From Streptomyces seoulensis (GTDB taxonomy: Bacteria; Actinomycetota; Actinomycetes; Streptomycetales; Streptomycetaceae), in assembly GCF_022846655.1 (NCBI RefSeq), contig NZ_AP025667.1, forward strand, positions 3,695,001-3,759,000: a stretch of 64,000 bases of DNA, read 5' to 3'. Position numbers and translations under genes: made by a program. The first letter of the stretch is position 1. Every line of letters begins with the position of its first letter. The notes under the pieces were generated by a model, which saw nothing but the letters and a program-made list of their open reading frames with translations, had not been told where the DNA came from and did not search any database. Below, piece by piece: positions 31,264 through 39,775 of the stretch.

Positions 31264-31527
31264 ATGGTCACGATTCCCGACCCGCACCTGGCGATGGTGC
31301 GTCCAGTGACGCCGCGTACCCCGCGCGGCTGCGAGGAGTGCCTCATGGAGGGGTCCCCGTGGGTGCATCTGCGGCTCTGCCTCACCTGCGGGCACGTCGG
31401 CTGCTGCGACTCCTCGCCCATGAGACACGCGAGGCGGCACGCGGGCAGTGACGACCACCCCGTCGTGCAGTCCTTCGAACCGGGAGAGGACTGGCGCTGG
31501 TGCTTCGTCCACGAGGCGCTGGTCTGA
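31264..31527 (+). CDS. UBP-type zinc-finger protein
   Basis: Predicted 87 residues. Most of the protein is one ZnF-UBP domain: Cys23 and Cys26 (GCEEC), Cys39 and Cys42 (CLTC), then GHVGCCDSS and the histidines in RHARRHAGSDDHPVVQSFEP, with a terminal WRWCFVHEAL strand. In eukaryotes this domain binds the free C-terminal glycine tail of ubiquitin. Bacterial versions are small and usually stand alone; their ligand is unknown. The ATG follows AAGGGAG. The stop overlaps the flavoprotein start (TGATG), so the two proteins are very likely partners. Confidence 0.9.
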   Translation: MVTIPDPHLAMVRPVTPRTPRGCEECLMEGSPWVHLRLCLTCGHVGCCDSSPMRHARRHAGSDDHPVVQSFEPGEDWRWCFVHEALV

Positions 31528-33275
31528 TGAGCACCGCCGAGTACGACGATGGCGCGGTCCGCGAGACACCGGACCGATACGGGGCGTTTCCGCGCCTGAC
31601 ACCGGAGCAGCTCCAGGACCTGGCCGCGCACGGTGAGCGCCGCACGACCACCGCGGGCGAGGTGCTGTACCGCGAGGGCGAGCCGTTCCGGGAGTTCCTC
31701 GTGATCCTGGACGGGACCGTCGCGGTCCTCGAGGATCACGGTGGCCCGGAGGAGCGCACGGTGGCGGTGCACGGACCCGGCAGGTTCCTGGGGGAACTCG
31801 GGTTGCTGGAGGGCCAGGCGGCGTTCGAGACCGCCGTGGTGCGCGAGGCGGGCGAGATCCTGGCCGTACCGGTGGAGCGGCAACGCGCTCTCGTCGCCCG
31901 AGACCCCGTCCTCGGCGATCTGATCCTCCGTGCCTACCTGGGCCGCAGGTATCTGCTCATCGGCCTCGGGGCCGGCTTCCGGATCCTCGGCTCGTGCTAC
32001 TCGCGGGACACACTGCGGCTGCGTGAGTTCGCCGCGCGTAACCGGCTGCCCCACCGCTGGGTGGATCTGGAGAAGGACAAGGAGGCGGAGGCGCTGCTGC
32101 GCCGGTTCGCGATCAGTCCCGAGGAGACTCCGGTGGTCGTCTTGAAGGGCGAGAGGGTGCTGCGCAATCCGAGCAACGCCGAACTCGCCCGATGCATCGG
32201 GCTGCCGGCCCCGGAGCCGGAGGCGGGGCGGTGCGAGGTGATGGTGGTGGGTGCGGGCCCCGCGGGACTCGCCGCCGCCGTGTACGGCGCCTCCGACGGC
32301 CTCACCACGGTCGCCGTCGACGCCGTGGCCACCGGAGGTCAGGCCGGGACCTCGTCCCGTATCGAGAACTACCTCGGCTTCCCCTCGGGCATCTCCGGGG
32401 GCGAGCTGATCGAACGCGCGGTGCTCCAGGCCCACAAGTTCGGGGCTCGCCTGATGGTGCCGGCCCAGGTCAGCGGGCTCACAGCGCAGGAGGACGAGTA
32501 CGTCGTCACCTTCACGGACGGGTCCCAGACCCGGGCGGGCGCCGTGGTGCTCGCGTCGGGTGTGCGGTACCGCAGGCTCGACGTGCCCGGCATCGACCGT
32601 CTTGAGGGCGTCAGCGTGTACTACGCGGCGACCGTCCACGAGGCGAGTCTCTGCACGGCGGATCCGGTCGCCGTGGTCGGCGGTGGGAACTCCGCCGGGC
32701 AGGCGGCGCTGTTCCTCTCCGACCACGCGTCCCGGGTCCACCTCCTCGTCCGGGGCGGTGACCTCAACGCGGACATGTCGCGTTACCTGGTTGATCAGGT
32801 GGAACGGCACCCGAACATCGAGGTGCTGCTTCACACCGAAGTCCGGGGCGTCTTCGGGGAGGAGAGACTGGAATCGCTGATCGTGGAGGACAACGCAACC
32901 GGTGAGCGCAGGGAGGTGCGGGCCGTGGCGCTGTTCGTGTTCATCGGGGCCCGGCCGCGCACGGACTGGCTCAGGGGCGTGCTGGCCCTGGATGAGAAGG
33001 GCTTCGTCCTCACCGGAGCTGACGCCCAGGCGGCGGCCGACGCCGCCCGGTGGGACTCGCTCGGCCGAGGCCCGTTGCTGCTGGAGACCACTCTTCCCGG
33101 AGTCTTCGCCGTCGGCGATGTCAGGAGCGGCTCGGTCAAGCGGGTGGCCTCGGCGGCAGGCGAGGGTGCCATGGCAATCCGCCTCGTGCATGAACACCGG
33201 GGGAAGACCGGCAACTTGATCCGCACCGCGGGTCCCGAGGAACATCGCCCGGTCGCGGGCCAGTCCGCGTCCTGA
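31527..33275 (+). CDS. cNMP-binding / thioredoxin-like / thioredoxin-reductase-like fusion flavoprotein
   Basis: Predicted 582 residues in three parts. Residues 20-135 form a cyclic-nucleotide-binding domain (GEVLYREGEPFREFLVILDG, GRFLGELGLLEGQAA). Residues about 148-230 resemble a thioredoxin-like fold (SCYSRDTLRLREFAARNRLP, TPVVVLKGERVLRNPS) with one cysteine. The rest is a TrxR-type module: FAD site MVVGAGPAGLAAA (about 240), NAD(P)H site AVVGGGNSAGQAAL (about 384) and FAVGDVRSGSVKR (about 530). Where thioredoxin reductase has its CxxC (YCATCDG) this protein has YYAATVHEASLC, so the redox disulfide is missing. It may use the single cysteine or a partner. TGATG overlap couples it to the UBP finger. 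Confidence 0.92.
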   Translation: MSTAEYDDGAVRETPDRYGAFPRLTPEQLQDLAAHGERRTTTAGEVLYREGEPFREFLVILDGTVAVLEDHGGPEERTVAVHGPGRFLGELGLLEGQAAFETAVVREAGEILAVPVERQRALVARDPVLGDLILRAYLGRRYLLIGLGAGFRILGSCYSRDTLRLREFAARNRLPHRWVDLEKDKEAEALLRRFAISPEETPVVVLKGERVLRNPSNAELARCIGLPAPEPEAGRCEVMVVGAGPAGLAAAVYGASDGLTTVAVDAVATGGQAGTSSRIENYLGFPSGISGGELIERAVLQAHKFGARLMVPAQVSGLTAQEDEYVVTFTDGSQTRAGAVVLASGVRYRRLDVPGIDRLEGVSVYYAATVHEASLCTADPVAVVGGGNSAGQAALFLSDHASRVHLLVRGGDLNADMSRYLVDQVERHPNIEVLLHTEVRGVFGEERLESLIVEDNATGERREVRAVALFVFIGARPRTDWLRGVLALDEKGFVLTGADAQAAADAARWDSLGRGPLLLETTLPGVFAVGDVRSGSVKRVASAAGEGAMAIRLVHEHRGKTGNLIRTAGPEEHRPVAGQSAS

Positions 33276-33310
33276 CGCTGATCCTCCTTGACGGGCCCGC
33301 GCGGGACGGA

Positions 33311-33328
33311 ATCCTGGTATGCCAGGAT
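33311..33328. promoter_or_regulatory. Seven-pair dyad at the 5' end of the HEAT-repeat gene
   Basis: ATCCTGG-tatg-CCAGGAT, perfect arms, immediately upstream of the chosen ATG and overlapping an alternative ATG at 33319. It could be an operator or an RNA hairpin limiting access to the start. Confidence 0.45.
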
Positions 33329-33339
33329 CTGCTGCTGTG

Positions 33340-34548
33340 ATGGACTACGACCCTCTCACCGGCCTGGACGATGTGCCCTGGGCCAAGCTGCAGCACTCCT
33401 ACGGCATGGCCGACGACATCCCCGGACACCTCCGGGCGTTGCAGGCGGGGGTCTGGGAGGACCGGTACCCGCCCAGTGCGCAGCTCGCGAACCACATCGT
33501 GCACCAGGGCACGCGATCGCAGGCTGCGGAGTACACCGTTCCGTTCCTTGTGCGGATGGCACTCGACCCGAGACTGGTCGACAGGCACCGGTTCGTCGGT
33601 CTGCTGGTCGCCATCGCGATCGGCCTGGACAACAACTACCTGCCGAACGGCTACGACCCCCGCGAAGACCGCGCGGCCCTGGCGGACGTACGCGGCGAAG
33701 CCGACGACATGGCTCGGTGGATCGACGAAGCGGCGGACGACGAGCAGCGCAAGCAGCGCGAGGCGAGCTGCGCGCAAGTGCTCATTGACGCCGAAGCGGT
33801 GGTGCGTTCGTACGACGCCGTCCGCGAAGCACTTCCCGCACTCGCCGTCCTGCTGACCTCGGACAGCCCTGAACTGCGCGCCAGGACGGCGAACTTGCTG
33901 GCGTGGTTCCCCGAGTCCGCGGCGACGTCGGTTCCCCTCTTGAAAGCTTTCATCGCCGATGAAGTCTCGCCCGGCGCGGCGGCGACGGGAGTCGTCGCCC
34001 TCGGCCTGCTCGGCGACCCGGCGACCGTCCCCTTCATCCGGCGCTACCTGGACAGCCCGATCGTCGAGCTGCGCTGGGCCTCCGCCTTCGCGTTGACGCG
34101 CTTCGGGATTGCCGACCCGGCCGTGGTCGAGGTGCTGACGCAGGTAGTCGCCCGGCCGCCTGAGAAGACCGGGACCATGTCGTTCCTGAGCGGCTCCTAC
34201 ATGAGCCTCGCGGCGATGGCCCTGGCCGAAACACCCGAAGCCACGACACTCCGGGCGGTCGACGCCGTGCTGGCCGGCCTGGCCGACTGTACGGGCGTCG
34301 AGGCGTTCGACGACAGGTACTACACGGCGCAGACGCTGTTCAGACTGGTCTTCCCGGACGATCCCGCCGAACCGCCGCGGTCCTTCGGTGACCTGAGCGA
34401 CGTGCAGCAGCGTGTCGTGCGCTTCGTCGCCGACCAGGGCGACGCCGGCTGGCCTTCCGACGGGATGGACGCCTTCCGTCGGTGGAAGGTGCCGACCAAC
34501 CACTCTGACCTGAGCGTCTACGCCGGTATTGTCCAGGCTGGCCAATAG
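33340..34548 (+). CDS. HEAT-repeat protein
   Basis: Predicted 402 residues from the ATG giving MDYDPLTGLDDVPWAKLQHS; an ATG seven codons upstream is also possible. The protein is a string of helical HEAT-type repeats (ELRARTANLLAWFPESAATS, GVVALGLLGDPATVPFIRRY, ELRWASAFALTRFGIADPAV). Proteins of this kind in Streptomyces are sometimes found as immunity or scaffold proteins; no catalytic motif is visible. A related but truncated protein with the same HQG(S/T) signature lies at 38603. The stop is 58 bases before the P450 start, and the two may be co-transcribed. Confidence 0.8.
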   Translation: MDYDPLTGLDDVPWAKLQHSYGMADDIPGHLRALQAGVWEDRYPPSAQLANHIVHQGTRSQAAEYTVPFLVRMALDPRLVDRHRFVGLLVAIAIGLDNNYLPNGYDPREDRAALADVRGEADDMARWIDEAADDEQRKQREASCAQVLIDAEAVVRSYDAVREALPALAVLLTSDSPELRARTANLLAWFPESAATSVPLLKAFIADEVSPGAAATGVVALGLLGDPATVPFIRRYLDSPIVELRWASAFALTRFGIADPAVVEVLTQVVARPPEKTGTMSFLSGSYMSLAAMALAETPEATTLRAVDAVLAGLADCTGVEAFDDRYYTAQTLFRLVFPDDPAEPPRSFGDLSDVQQRVVRFVADQGDAGWPSDGMDAFRRWKVPTNHSDLSVYAGIVQAGQ

Positions 34549-34606
34549 GCCGGCGCCCGCCCCGCCGTCCCGTCACGAGCCCCCATCATCTCCAGCCGGA
34601 GTCCGC

Positions 34607-35782
34607 GTGACTGATCCGAATCAGAACACCCGCGCCCCACACGACGCCTACTCCGTCTACGCGGCCATGCGCGCCGTGTGCCCGGTGCAGTCCGCACCCT
34701 CCGACTCCGGACGGAGCAGCTACGTGGTGACCGGCTATGCCGCGGCCCGCGAGGCGCTCGGTGACGCGCGGCTCTCGAAGGACACGGCCGCCTTCTTCGC
34801 GGACAAGGAGTCGAGTCGCCGCCTGCACCCCGCTGTCGCTCAGAGCATGCTGGCGAGCGACCCGCCCCGGCACACTCGCCTGCGCAACCTCGTGACCAGA
34901 GCGTTCACCAAGGGCGCCGTCGCGGAACTTCGTCCCTTCATCGCCGACGTCACCGACACGCTGTTGGACCAGTGGCCCACCGGGGAACGGGTGGACTTCG
35001 TCGCCGGCCTCGCGGTGCCGCTTCCGGTCATCGTGATCTGCGAGCTGCTCGGGGTGCCGGAAGCTGACCGACCCGATGTCCGGCGCTGGTCCGGAGAACT
35101 GTTCGCCTCCGGGAACCCGGCCCTCATCGACGCGGCGTCCCACTCGCTGGCCGACTACATGGGCGGCCTCATCGCCGACAAGCGTCGGCGGCCCGGCGAC
35201 TCGCTGCTCCACCGCCTCATCTCGGCGCGGGACGGCGACGACCACCTCAGCGAGGAGGAACTGCTCTCTCTCGCGGTCCTCCTGCTCGTCGCCGGGCACG
35301 AGACCACGACCAACTTCCTGGGCAACGGTCTCCTGGCCCTGCTCCAGCACCCTGCCGAGCTGGATCGCCTCCGGGAGAAGCCCGAGGCTGTCCCGGCCGT
35401 GCTCGACGAGCTACTCCGGTTCGACTCCCCCGTCAGCACAGCCACCTTCCGCTTCGCCACCGAACCGGTCACGCTCGCCGGAACCGAGATCCCGGCCGGC
35501 GCCCCTGTCCTCATCTCCCTCGGCGCCGCCAACCGGGACCCGGACCGCTTCCCCGCTCCCGACGAACTCGACTCGGACCGGGACGCCGCCGCCCATCTCG
35601 GCTTCGGTCACGGCATCCACCGCTGCGTCGGCGCGCCCCTGGCCAAGGCGGAGGCCGAGATCGCCCTGCGGGAGGTACTCCGGCGCTTCCCCCGGCTTCG
35701 ACTGGCTGTGCCTGCGGCCCAGTTGCAGTGGCGTCGGACCCGACTCGTCCGTGGGCTGACCGAACTTCCTGTCCTCACATAG
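34607..35782 (+). CDS. Cytochrome P450 (bacterial class I type)
   Basis: Predicted 391 residues, the usual size of soluble Streptomyces P450s. The I-helix motif is LLVAGHETTTNFLGNGLLAL, ExxR is ELLRFDSPV, and the heme loop LGFGHGIHRCVGAPLAKAEA carries the ligand cysteine. The overall pattern is that of CYP105/CYP107-like hydroxylases needing ferredoxin and ferredoxin reductase; neither gene is adjacent. The GTG after CCGGAG was chosen over an ATG 26 codons upstream that would overlap the HEAT gene. The substrate is unknown. Confidence 0.93.
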   Translation: MTDPNQNTRAPHDAYSVYAAMRAVCPVQSAPSDSGRSSYVVTGYAAAREALGDARLSKDTAAFFADKESSRRLHPAVAQSMLASDPPRHTRLRNLVTRAFTKGAVAELRPFIADVTDTLLDQWPTGERVDFVAGLAVPLPVIVICELLGVPEADRPDVRRWSGELFASGNPALIDAASHSLADYMGGLIADKRRRPGDSLLHRLISARDGDDHLSEEELLSLAVLLLVAGHETTTNFLGNGLLALLQHPAELDRLREKPEAVPAVLDELLRFDSPVSTATFRFATEPVTLAGTEIPAGAPVLISLGAANRDPDRFPAPDELDSDRDAAAHLGFGHGIHRCVGAPLAKAEAEIALREVLRRFPRLRLAVPAAQLQWRRTRLVRGLTELPVLT

Positions 35783-35824
35783 CCGAGCCGGAGGCGGGTC
35801 GGGGCCGGAGGCGCCCGTGGGGAA

Positions 35825-36442
35825 TCACGGAGCGACGAGCGGACGCAGGCGCCCTCGGCCCAGCTGCCCGGCCATGGCTTCGGCGTGCCGGAAGAGGAGC
35901 AGAGCGAGCGACGCCGCCACGAGCGCTCCGACCGCGAGGCCCGCGACGATGTCGTGCGGATAGTGGGCCCCGACCCACACGCGGGAGGCCGCCATCGCCA
36001 ACGCGCCGATCACGGCGACCGTTCCCAGACGGGCCGAGACGAAGCACAGGGCGACCGCGGCCGCCGCGGCCAGAGTGGAATGGTTACTGGGGAACGACCA
36101 GTCACCGGGCGCCGGACACGCCTCCAGCGTGATCACACGCAGGGACTGGCACGGCCGGTTCTCGTGCACCGCCTGCTTCAGCGCGGTGCTGACGGAGAAG
36201 GCGATCACGGTCAGCGCGGGGGCGGCCAGGGCCTTCACCGCCCGCGCCGGGTCCTGGTGACGGGCCTGCCACCAGCCGATCAGCATCAGGACGGCGAACA
36301 GGGCGAGGCCGTACGTGGAGTAGCCCGAGACGAAGCCGTCCAGCCAGGCCGGTGCGTGGTGGGCGGCATCGACCACGTCGAGGTAGGCGCCACCGTCGAT
36401 GCCCGAGCCGTCGTACGCCTGCGCGGTGGTCACGGTGCGCAT
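35825..36442 (-). CDS. PAP2 family membrane phosphatase
   Basis: Predicted 205 residues with five to six membrane segments. The three phosphatase motifs are present: KQAVHENRP, SFPSNHST and SRVWVGAHYPHD, including the catalytic histidines. Such enzymes remove phosphate from lipids such as undecaprenyl pyrophosphate or phosphatidic acid on the outer face of the membrane. The ATG was chosen since GGAGG lies six bases upstream; a GTG one codon earlier is equally possible. It overlaps the stop of the DedA gene, and a DedA plus PAP2 pair fits lipid-carrier recycling. Confidence 0.92.
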   Translation of the reverse strand: MRTVTTAQAYDGSGIDGGAYLDVVDAAHHAPAWLDGFVSGYSTYGLALFAVLMLIGWWQARHQDPARAVKALAAPALTVIAFSVSTALKQAVHENRPCQSLRVITLEACPAPGDWSFPSNHSTLAAAAAVALCFVSARLGTVAVIGALAMAASRVWVGAHYPHDIVAGLAVGALVAASLALLLFRHAEAMAGQLGRGRLRPLVAP

Positions 36443-37116
36443 CACGCACCTCCGTTCGCACCGCGCGAGCGGCGGGAGCGTACGAGTTCCAGACCGACCG
36501 GGACGAGCGACACGACCACGATGACGGCGATGATCGGCAGGAGGTAGCGGTCGACGTCGGGCACGGACGATCCCAGGCCGTATCCGGCCAGCACCAGACC
36601 CACGGTCCAGAGCAGGCCGCCGAGTACCTGCCAGAGGGCGAAGGTGCGGGCCGGGACGTCAAGGGCACCGGCGAGCGGGTTCAGCATGGTCCGTACGACC
36701 GGCAGGAAGCGGGCCAGCACGATCGCCTTGGCATGCCCGTACCGCTGGAGGATGTCAGCGGCCCTGGCCGCGCCTTCACTGATCCTGCGTGACCTCGTGC
36801 GCTTCAGCAGTGCCGGGCCGGCCCGGCGGCCGAGCAGGTAGCCGACCTGGGCTCCGACGAGCGCGCCCGATGCAGCGGCGACCAGGACCCAACCGAGGGA
36901 CAGGTGTCCCGATCCGCCGGCCGAGCCCGAGGCGCACAGCAGCCCGGCGGTGAACAGCAGCGAATCGCCGGGCAGGAAGAAGCCGATGAGCAGGCCGGTC
37001 TCGGCGAAGAGGACCGCGGCGATGCCGAGCGTGCCGAAGGTGGCGAGCAGCGACTGCGCGTCGAGGAGGTTCACGGCGAGTTGGAGCGGGGGTGCTGCTT
37101 GGTGCGCGAGCGTCAT
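36442..37116 (-). CDS. DedA family membrane protein
   Basis: Predicted 224 residues. Family motifs are ETGLLIGFFLPGDSLLFTAG and the re-entrant region GHAKAIVLARFLPVVRTMLN followed by PLAGALDVPARTF. DedA proteins include lipid-carrier (undecaprenyl phosphate) flippases. It is the first gene of a two-gene operon with the PAP2 phosphatase and is divergent from the BlaI-like repressor across about 150 bases, so that repressor's operators may also affect it. Confidence 0.93.
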   Translation of the reverse strand: MTLAHQAAPPLQLAVNLLDAQSLLATFGTLGIAAVLFAETGLLIGFFLPGDSLLFTAGLLCASGSAGGSGHLSLGWVLVAAASGALVGAQVGYLLGRRAGPALLKRTRSRRISEGAARAADILQRYGHAKAIVLARFLPVVRTMLNPLAGALDVPARTFALWQVLGGLLWTVGLVLAGYGLGSSVPDVDRYLLPIIAVIVVVSLVPVGLELVRSRRSRGANGGA

Positions 37117-37209
37117 CGGCGCTGGCCCTTCGGTGATGGCTGTCGGGTATACCGGACACGGACGGAACGGGAGCGCTGCCAGGACGCCGCAGCACAGGAC
37201 CCCTTGCGT

Positions 37210-37244
37210 CTACAAAGCAGTAGTCGGTCTACGTTACTGTAGAC
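37210..37244. promoter_or_regulatory. Two BlaI/CopY-like operator dyads
   Basis: CTAC-aaagca-GTAG at 37210-37223 and GTCTAC-gttact-GTAGAC at 37227-37244. Both have CTAC/GTAG arms six bases apart, matching the TACA/TGTA character of BlaI-family operators, and their centres are 19 bases apart. They lie 24 bases upstream of the repressor ATG, fitting autoregulation. Confidence 0.72.
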
Positions 37245-37267
37245 GACCGGACGGACAGGAAGGTCCC

Positions 37268-37639
37268 ATGACTGACGCAGTGGGCGAGCGCAGGCCCGCC
37301 GGTGAGCTGGAGGCAAGCGTGCTGGCGGCGCTGTGCGCGGCGGATCGGCCGCGATCGGCGGCCGAGGTGAGAGCGGCGATACCCCAGGAGCTGGCCCGCA
37401 CCACGGTGGCGACTCTGCTCGCCCGACTGCATGAGAAGGGGGCGGTGGGGCGCACGCCGGGCCGGCGGGGTTTCCTGTACTTCGCGGTGGACGACGCCCA
37501 CGGCCTGACCGCACAGCGCATGCACCGCGAGCTGGACCAGGACGACGATCGCAGCACGGTGCTGGCCAGGTTCGTCGAAAGACTCAGCCCCGATGACGAG
37601 GCGGAGCTCAAACGCCTGCTTGAGGGAGACGGCCGTTGA
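37268..37639 (+). CDS. BlaI/MecI/CopY family repressor
   Basis: Predicted 123 residues. The winged helix-turn-helix is AAEVRAAIPQELARTTVATL then LARLHEKGAVGRTPGRRGFL. A C-terminal helical dimerisation tail follows. BlaI-type repressors are cleaved on signalling by an M56 membrane protease, and exactly such a protease gene overlaps its stop (TTGA). The ATG is preceded by AGGAAGG. Matching operator dyads lie just upstream. In Streptomyces such pairs control targets other than beta-lactamase. Confidence 0.93.
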   Translation: MTDAVGERRPAGELEASVLAALCAADRPRSAAEVRAAIPQELARTTVATLLARLHEKGAVGRTPGRRGFLYFAVDDAHGLTAQRMHRELDQDDDRSTVLARFVERLSPDDEAELKRLLEGDGR

Positions 37640-38577
37640 TCACTCTGCTGCTGGTCCCCCTCGTCCTGCCCTGGGCGCTGCCGCCACTGGCCCGGCGCAC
37701 CGTCGAGCGGGTTCGGCCCGAGATCGCCCTCTGGACGGTCACCTGCGCCACGTTCGCACTGGCTGCGGGGGTCGTGGCGAGCCTGGGCGTCCTGCTGCTG
37801 CCACTGACCCTCGCCTTTCCCCCGGCCGCCGCGCTCGCGGAGCTGATCCAGCCGCTCGACGCGGGGCCCCGGCTGCTGGCCCTGGGCGTGTCGGCGCTTG
37901 CCTCCGGGGGTCTCGCACTGGCCACTTGCCAAGTGCTCCGCAAGGCCGCGCTGGAGCTGGTGTGCCTACGCGCCACCCACAGCCGCGTCGCCGGTCTCCC
38001 GGATGCCGGAGGACTCTGCGTCCTGGACGACCCCCGCCCCGACGCCTTCGCTCTGCCGGGTGCCCTGCGCCGGGCCGACCGGATCGTGGTGACGACCGGC
38101 ATGTTGCGCGCCCTGGGACCGGTCGAACGCGAAGCGTTGCTCGCGCACGAGCGGGCCCACCTCGCCGCGAAACACCATCTCTTCCTGTCCGCCGCCCAGC
38201 TTGCCGGGTGGTGCCACCCTGCCCTGTCGAGCGTCAACGGCCATGTCTCGTTCGCCGCCGAGCGGGCGGCCGACGAAGCCGCCGCGCGGCACTGCGGTGA
38301 CCGGGACACCACGGCTCGGGCCGTGGGGCGTGCGGCACTGGCCGCGAGTCGAGCCCGCGGCACCGCCACCACGCCCGCGCTGGCCCCCGGCGCCGCCACC
38401 GGACCCGTTCCCGCGCGGGTCAGGGCGCTGCTCGCCCCCGCGCCCGTACGACGTGTGGTTCCGGCGCTGCTGGCCATGGCCCTCGTGTGCACGGCAGCCG
38501 GGGCTTCGTCGTTGGCCGGAGCCGTTTGGCTGCACCGGGGTGTCGAGGTCGCCCAGGGCGAGTCACCGTCCGACTGA
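37636..38577 (+). CDS. M56 family membrane metalloprotease (BlaR1-like)
   Basis: Predicted 313 residues. Two to three N-terminal membrane segments precede the zinc-protease site HERAHLAAKHH (HExxH at about 172-176), with the third-ligand region FAAERAADEAAARHCGDRD; a final segment (VVPALLAMALVCTAAGASSL) spans the membrane. No penicillin-binding sensor domain is present, so the inducing signal is not a beta-lactam bound as in BlaR1. The start is a TTG overlapping the repressor stop, an inefficient start that would keep protease levels low. A strong terminator follows directly. Confidence 0.9.
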   Translation: MITLLLVPLVLPWALPPLARRTVERVRPEIALWTVTCATFALAAGVVASLGVLLLPLTLAFPPAAALAELIQPLDAGPRLLALGVSALASGGLALATCQVLRKAALELVCLRATHSRVAGLPDAGGLCVLDDPRPDAFALPGALRRADRIVVTTGMLRALGPVEREALLAHERAHLAAKHHLFLSAAQLAGWCHPALSSVNGHVSFAAERAADEAAARHCGDRDTTARAVGRAALAASRARGTATTPALAPGAATGPVPARVRALLAPAPVRRVVPALLAMALVCTAAGASSLAGAVWLHRGVEVAQGESPSD

Positions 38578-38580
38578 TCA

Positions 38581-38602
38581 CCGGGCGTCCGCGCACGCCC
38601 GG
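38581..38602 (+). terminator. Terminator of the BlaI/M56 operon
   Basis: CCGGGCGT-ccgcgc-ACGCCCGG, eight perfect G/C-rich pairs, beginning three bases after the protease stop. Confidence 0.75.
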
Positions 38603-39668
38603 TTCCAGCAAGCCGGCTTCTACGCGGCCGCTCGTCGACGAAGATCCCGAGGTTCGGTCCGAGGCGTTGGCCGCATTGGACATGGGCGTGCTGCACCAGG
38701 GGTCGCTGTACACCGTCACCGCGCCCGCCGCACTGTTCGTCGCCGCGATCCTCGACCACCCGGTGGGCCTCGCCGAGCACGAGGAACACTTCCCGTGGGA
38801 CGACGGGCCGCCGCGCAGCCTGCTCGCCTGGCTGGGGCAGGTCGCCGAGTCGGCCGCCCATGGGGAGGATCCGGTGCGCGACCGAACCGACTGGCAGTGG
38901 GCGCCCTGGCACGACGAGGGGCGACGCGAGCACGACCCGGACGAGCGCGCCGCACTGCACGCGTGCCGGGAGATACGCCCCACCCTGTACGACGCCGTCG
39001 AGCCGTTCCTCTCCTCTCTCGATACCCACGTCCGCGAGGTCGCGCTCGGCGCCGCAGTCCCACTCCTCTCGGCCCCAGAACTCGCCGACCGGGTACCGCG
39101 GGCCGCCAAGCTGGTGCGGGCACAACTGGGCCCAGCGGCGGGGCGAAGGGAGCGGGCGAGTGTGGCGCGGGCGCTCGGCTCGTGGGGAACGGACACTTCC
39201 GACCTGCTCGCCGACTCCGACCCGGCTGTGCGAGTGTGCGCCGCGCTCCGTCCCGCCCCTGCTGACCGGCCACGCGCGCTCGCCGTCCTCCTCGACGCCC
39301 TGCGGGATCCGCGACGGACGGACGGCTGGTTCCCCGAGCCGCTGCCCGGGCTCGACGGGTGGTTCAGGTTCACCGTGCTGCGCGCCGCACTCGCCCTGGC
39401 CGAGACCTTCGAGGAGGTGGCACCGGTGACCATCGCCATGGTGACCGCCGACGGCACATCGGTCACGGAACATGAACGCGGGCCGATCCTGCTCAGAGCC
39501 TTTGCCGGTGGCTACGACCCCACCCACCCGCTCACCCCCGCCCAACGCAGCCTGTTAGGGGCCTTCGTGGACACCGACGAAGCGACGGGCGGCATCGCCG
39601 GGAACGTGTTGTGGTTCCGCGCGGCCGGGCTGCCAGAGAACCGGGAGGGCATCACGGCGTTGCTGTGA
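38603..39668 (+). pseudogene. 5'-truncated HEAT-repeat protein
   Basis: About 350 codons read as a HEAT-type protein: DEDPEVRSEALAALDMG then VLHQGSLYTVTAPAALFVAA, and DTHVREVALGAAVPLLSAPE. The beginning matches the region about 40 residues into the intact relative at 33340 (YPPSAQLANHIVHQGTRSQA). Here the frame enters from the terminator of the M56 gene, and there is no ATG or GTG before the methionine of LDMG (38682). It therefore appears to have lost its start and N-terminal helices. It could still be translated from 38682, producing a shortened protein of 328 residues. Confidence 0.65.
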
Positions 39669-39775
39669 CCATGTCCGCCACCGCACCATGCACCCATGCG
39701 CTCCCCGCCTGAGGCCGAGCCGAGACCGCTGTGCAGCAGCTCCAAGTTTCAGCGCGAGCAGCCCTTCGGCGCAGC

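Noticed and set aside
31264..31527. True bacterial ubiquitin system
   Set aside because: No ubiquitin-like protein, E1, E2 or deubiquitinase gene lies near the UBP-type finger, so only a peptide-tail-binding role is considered.
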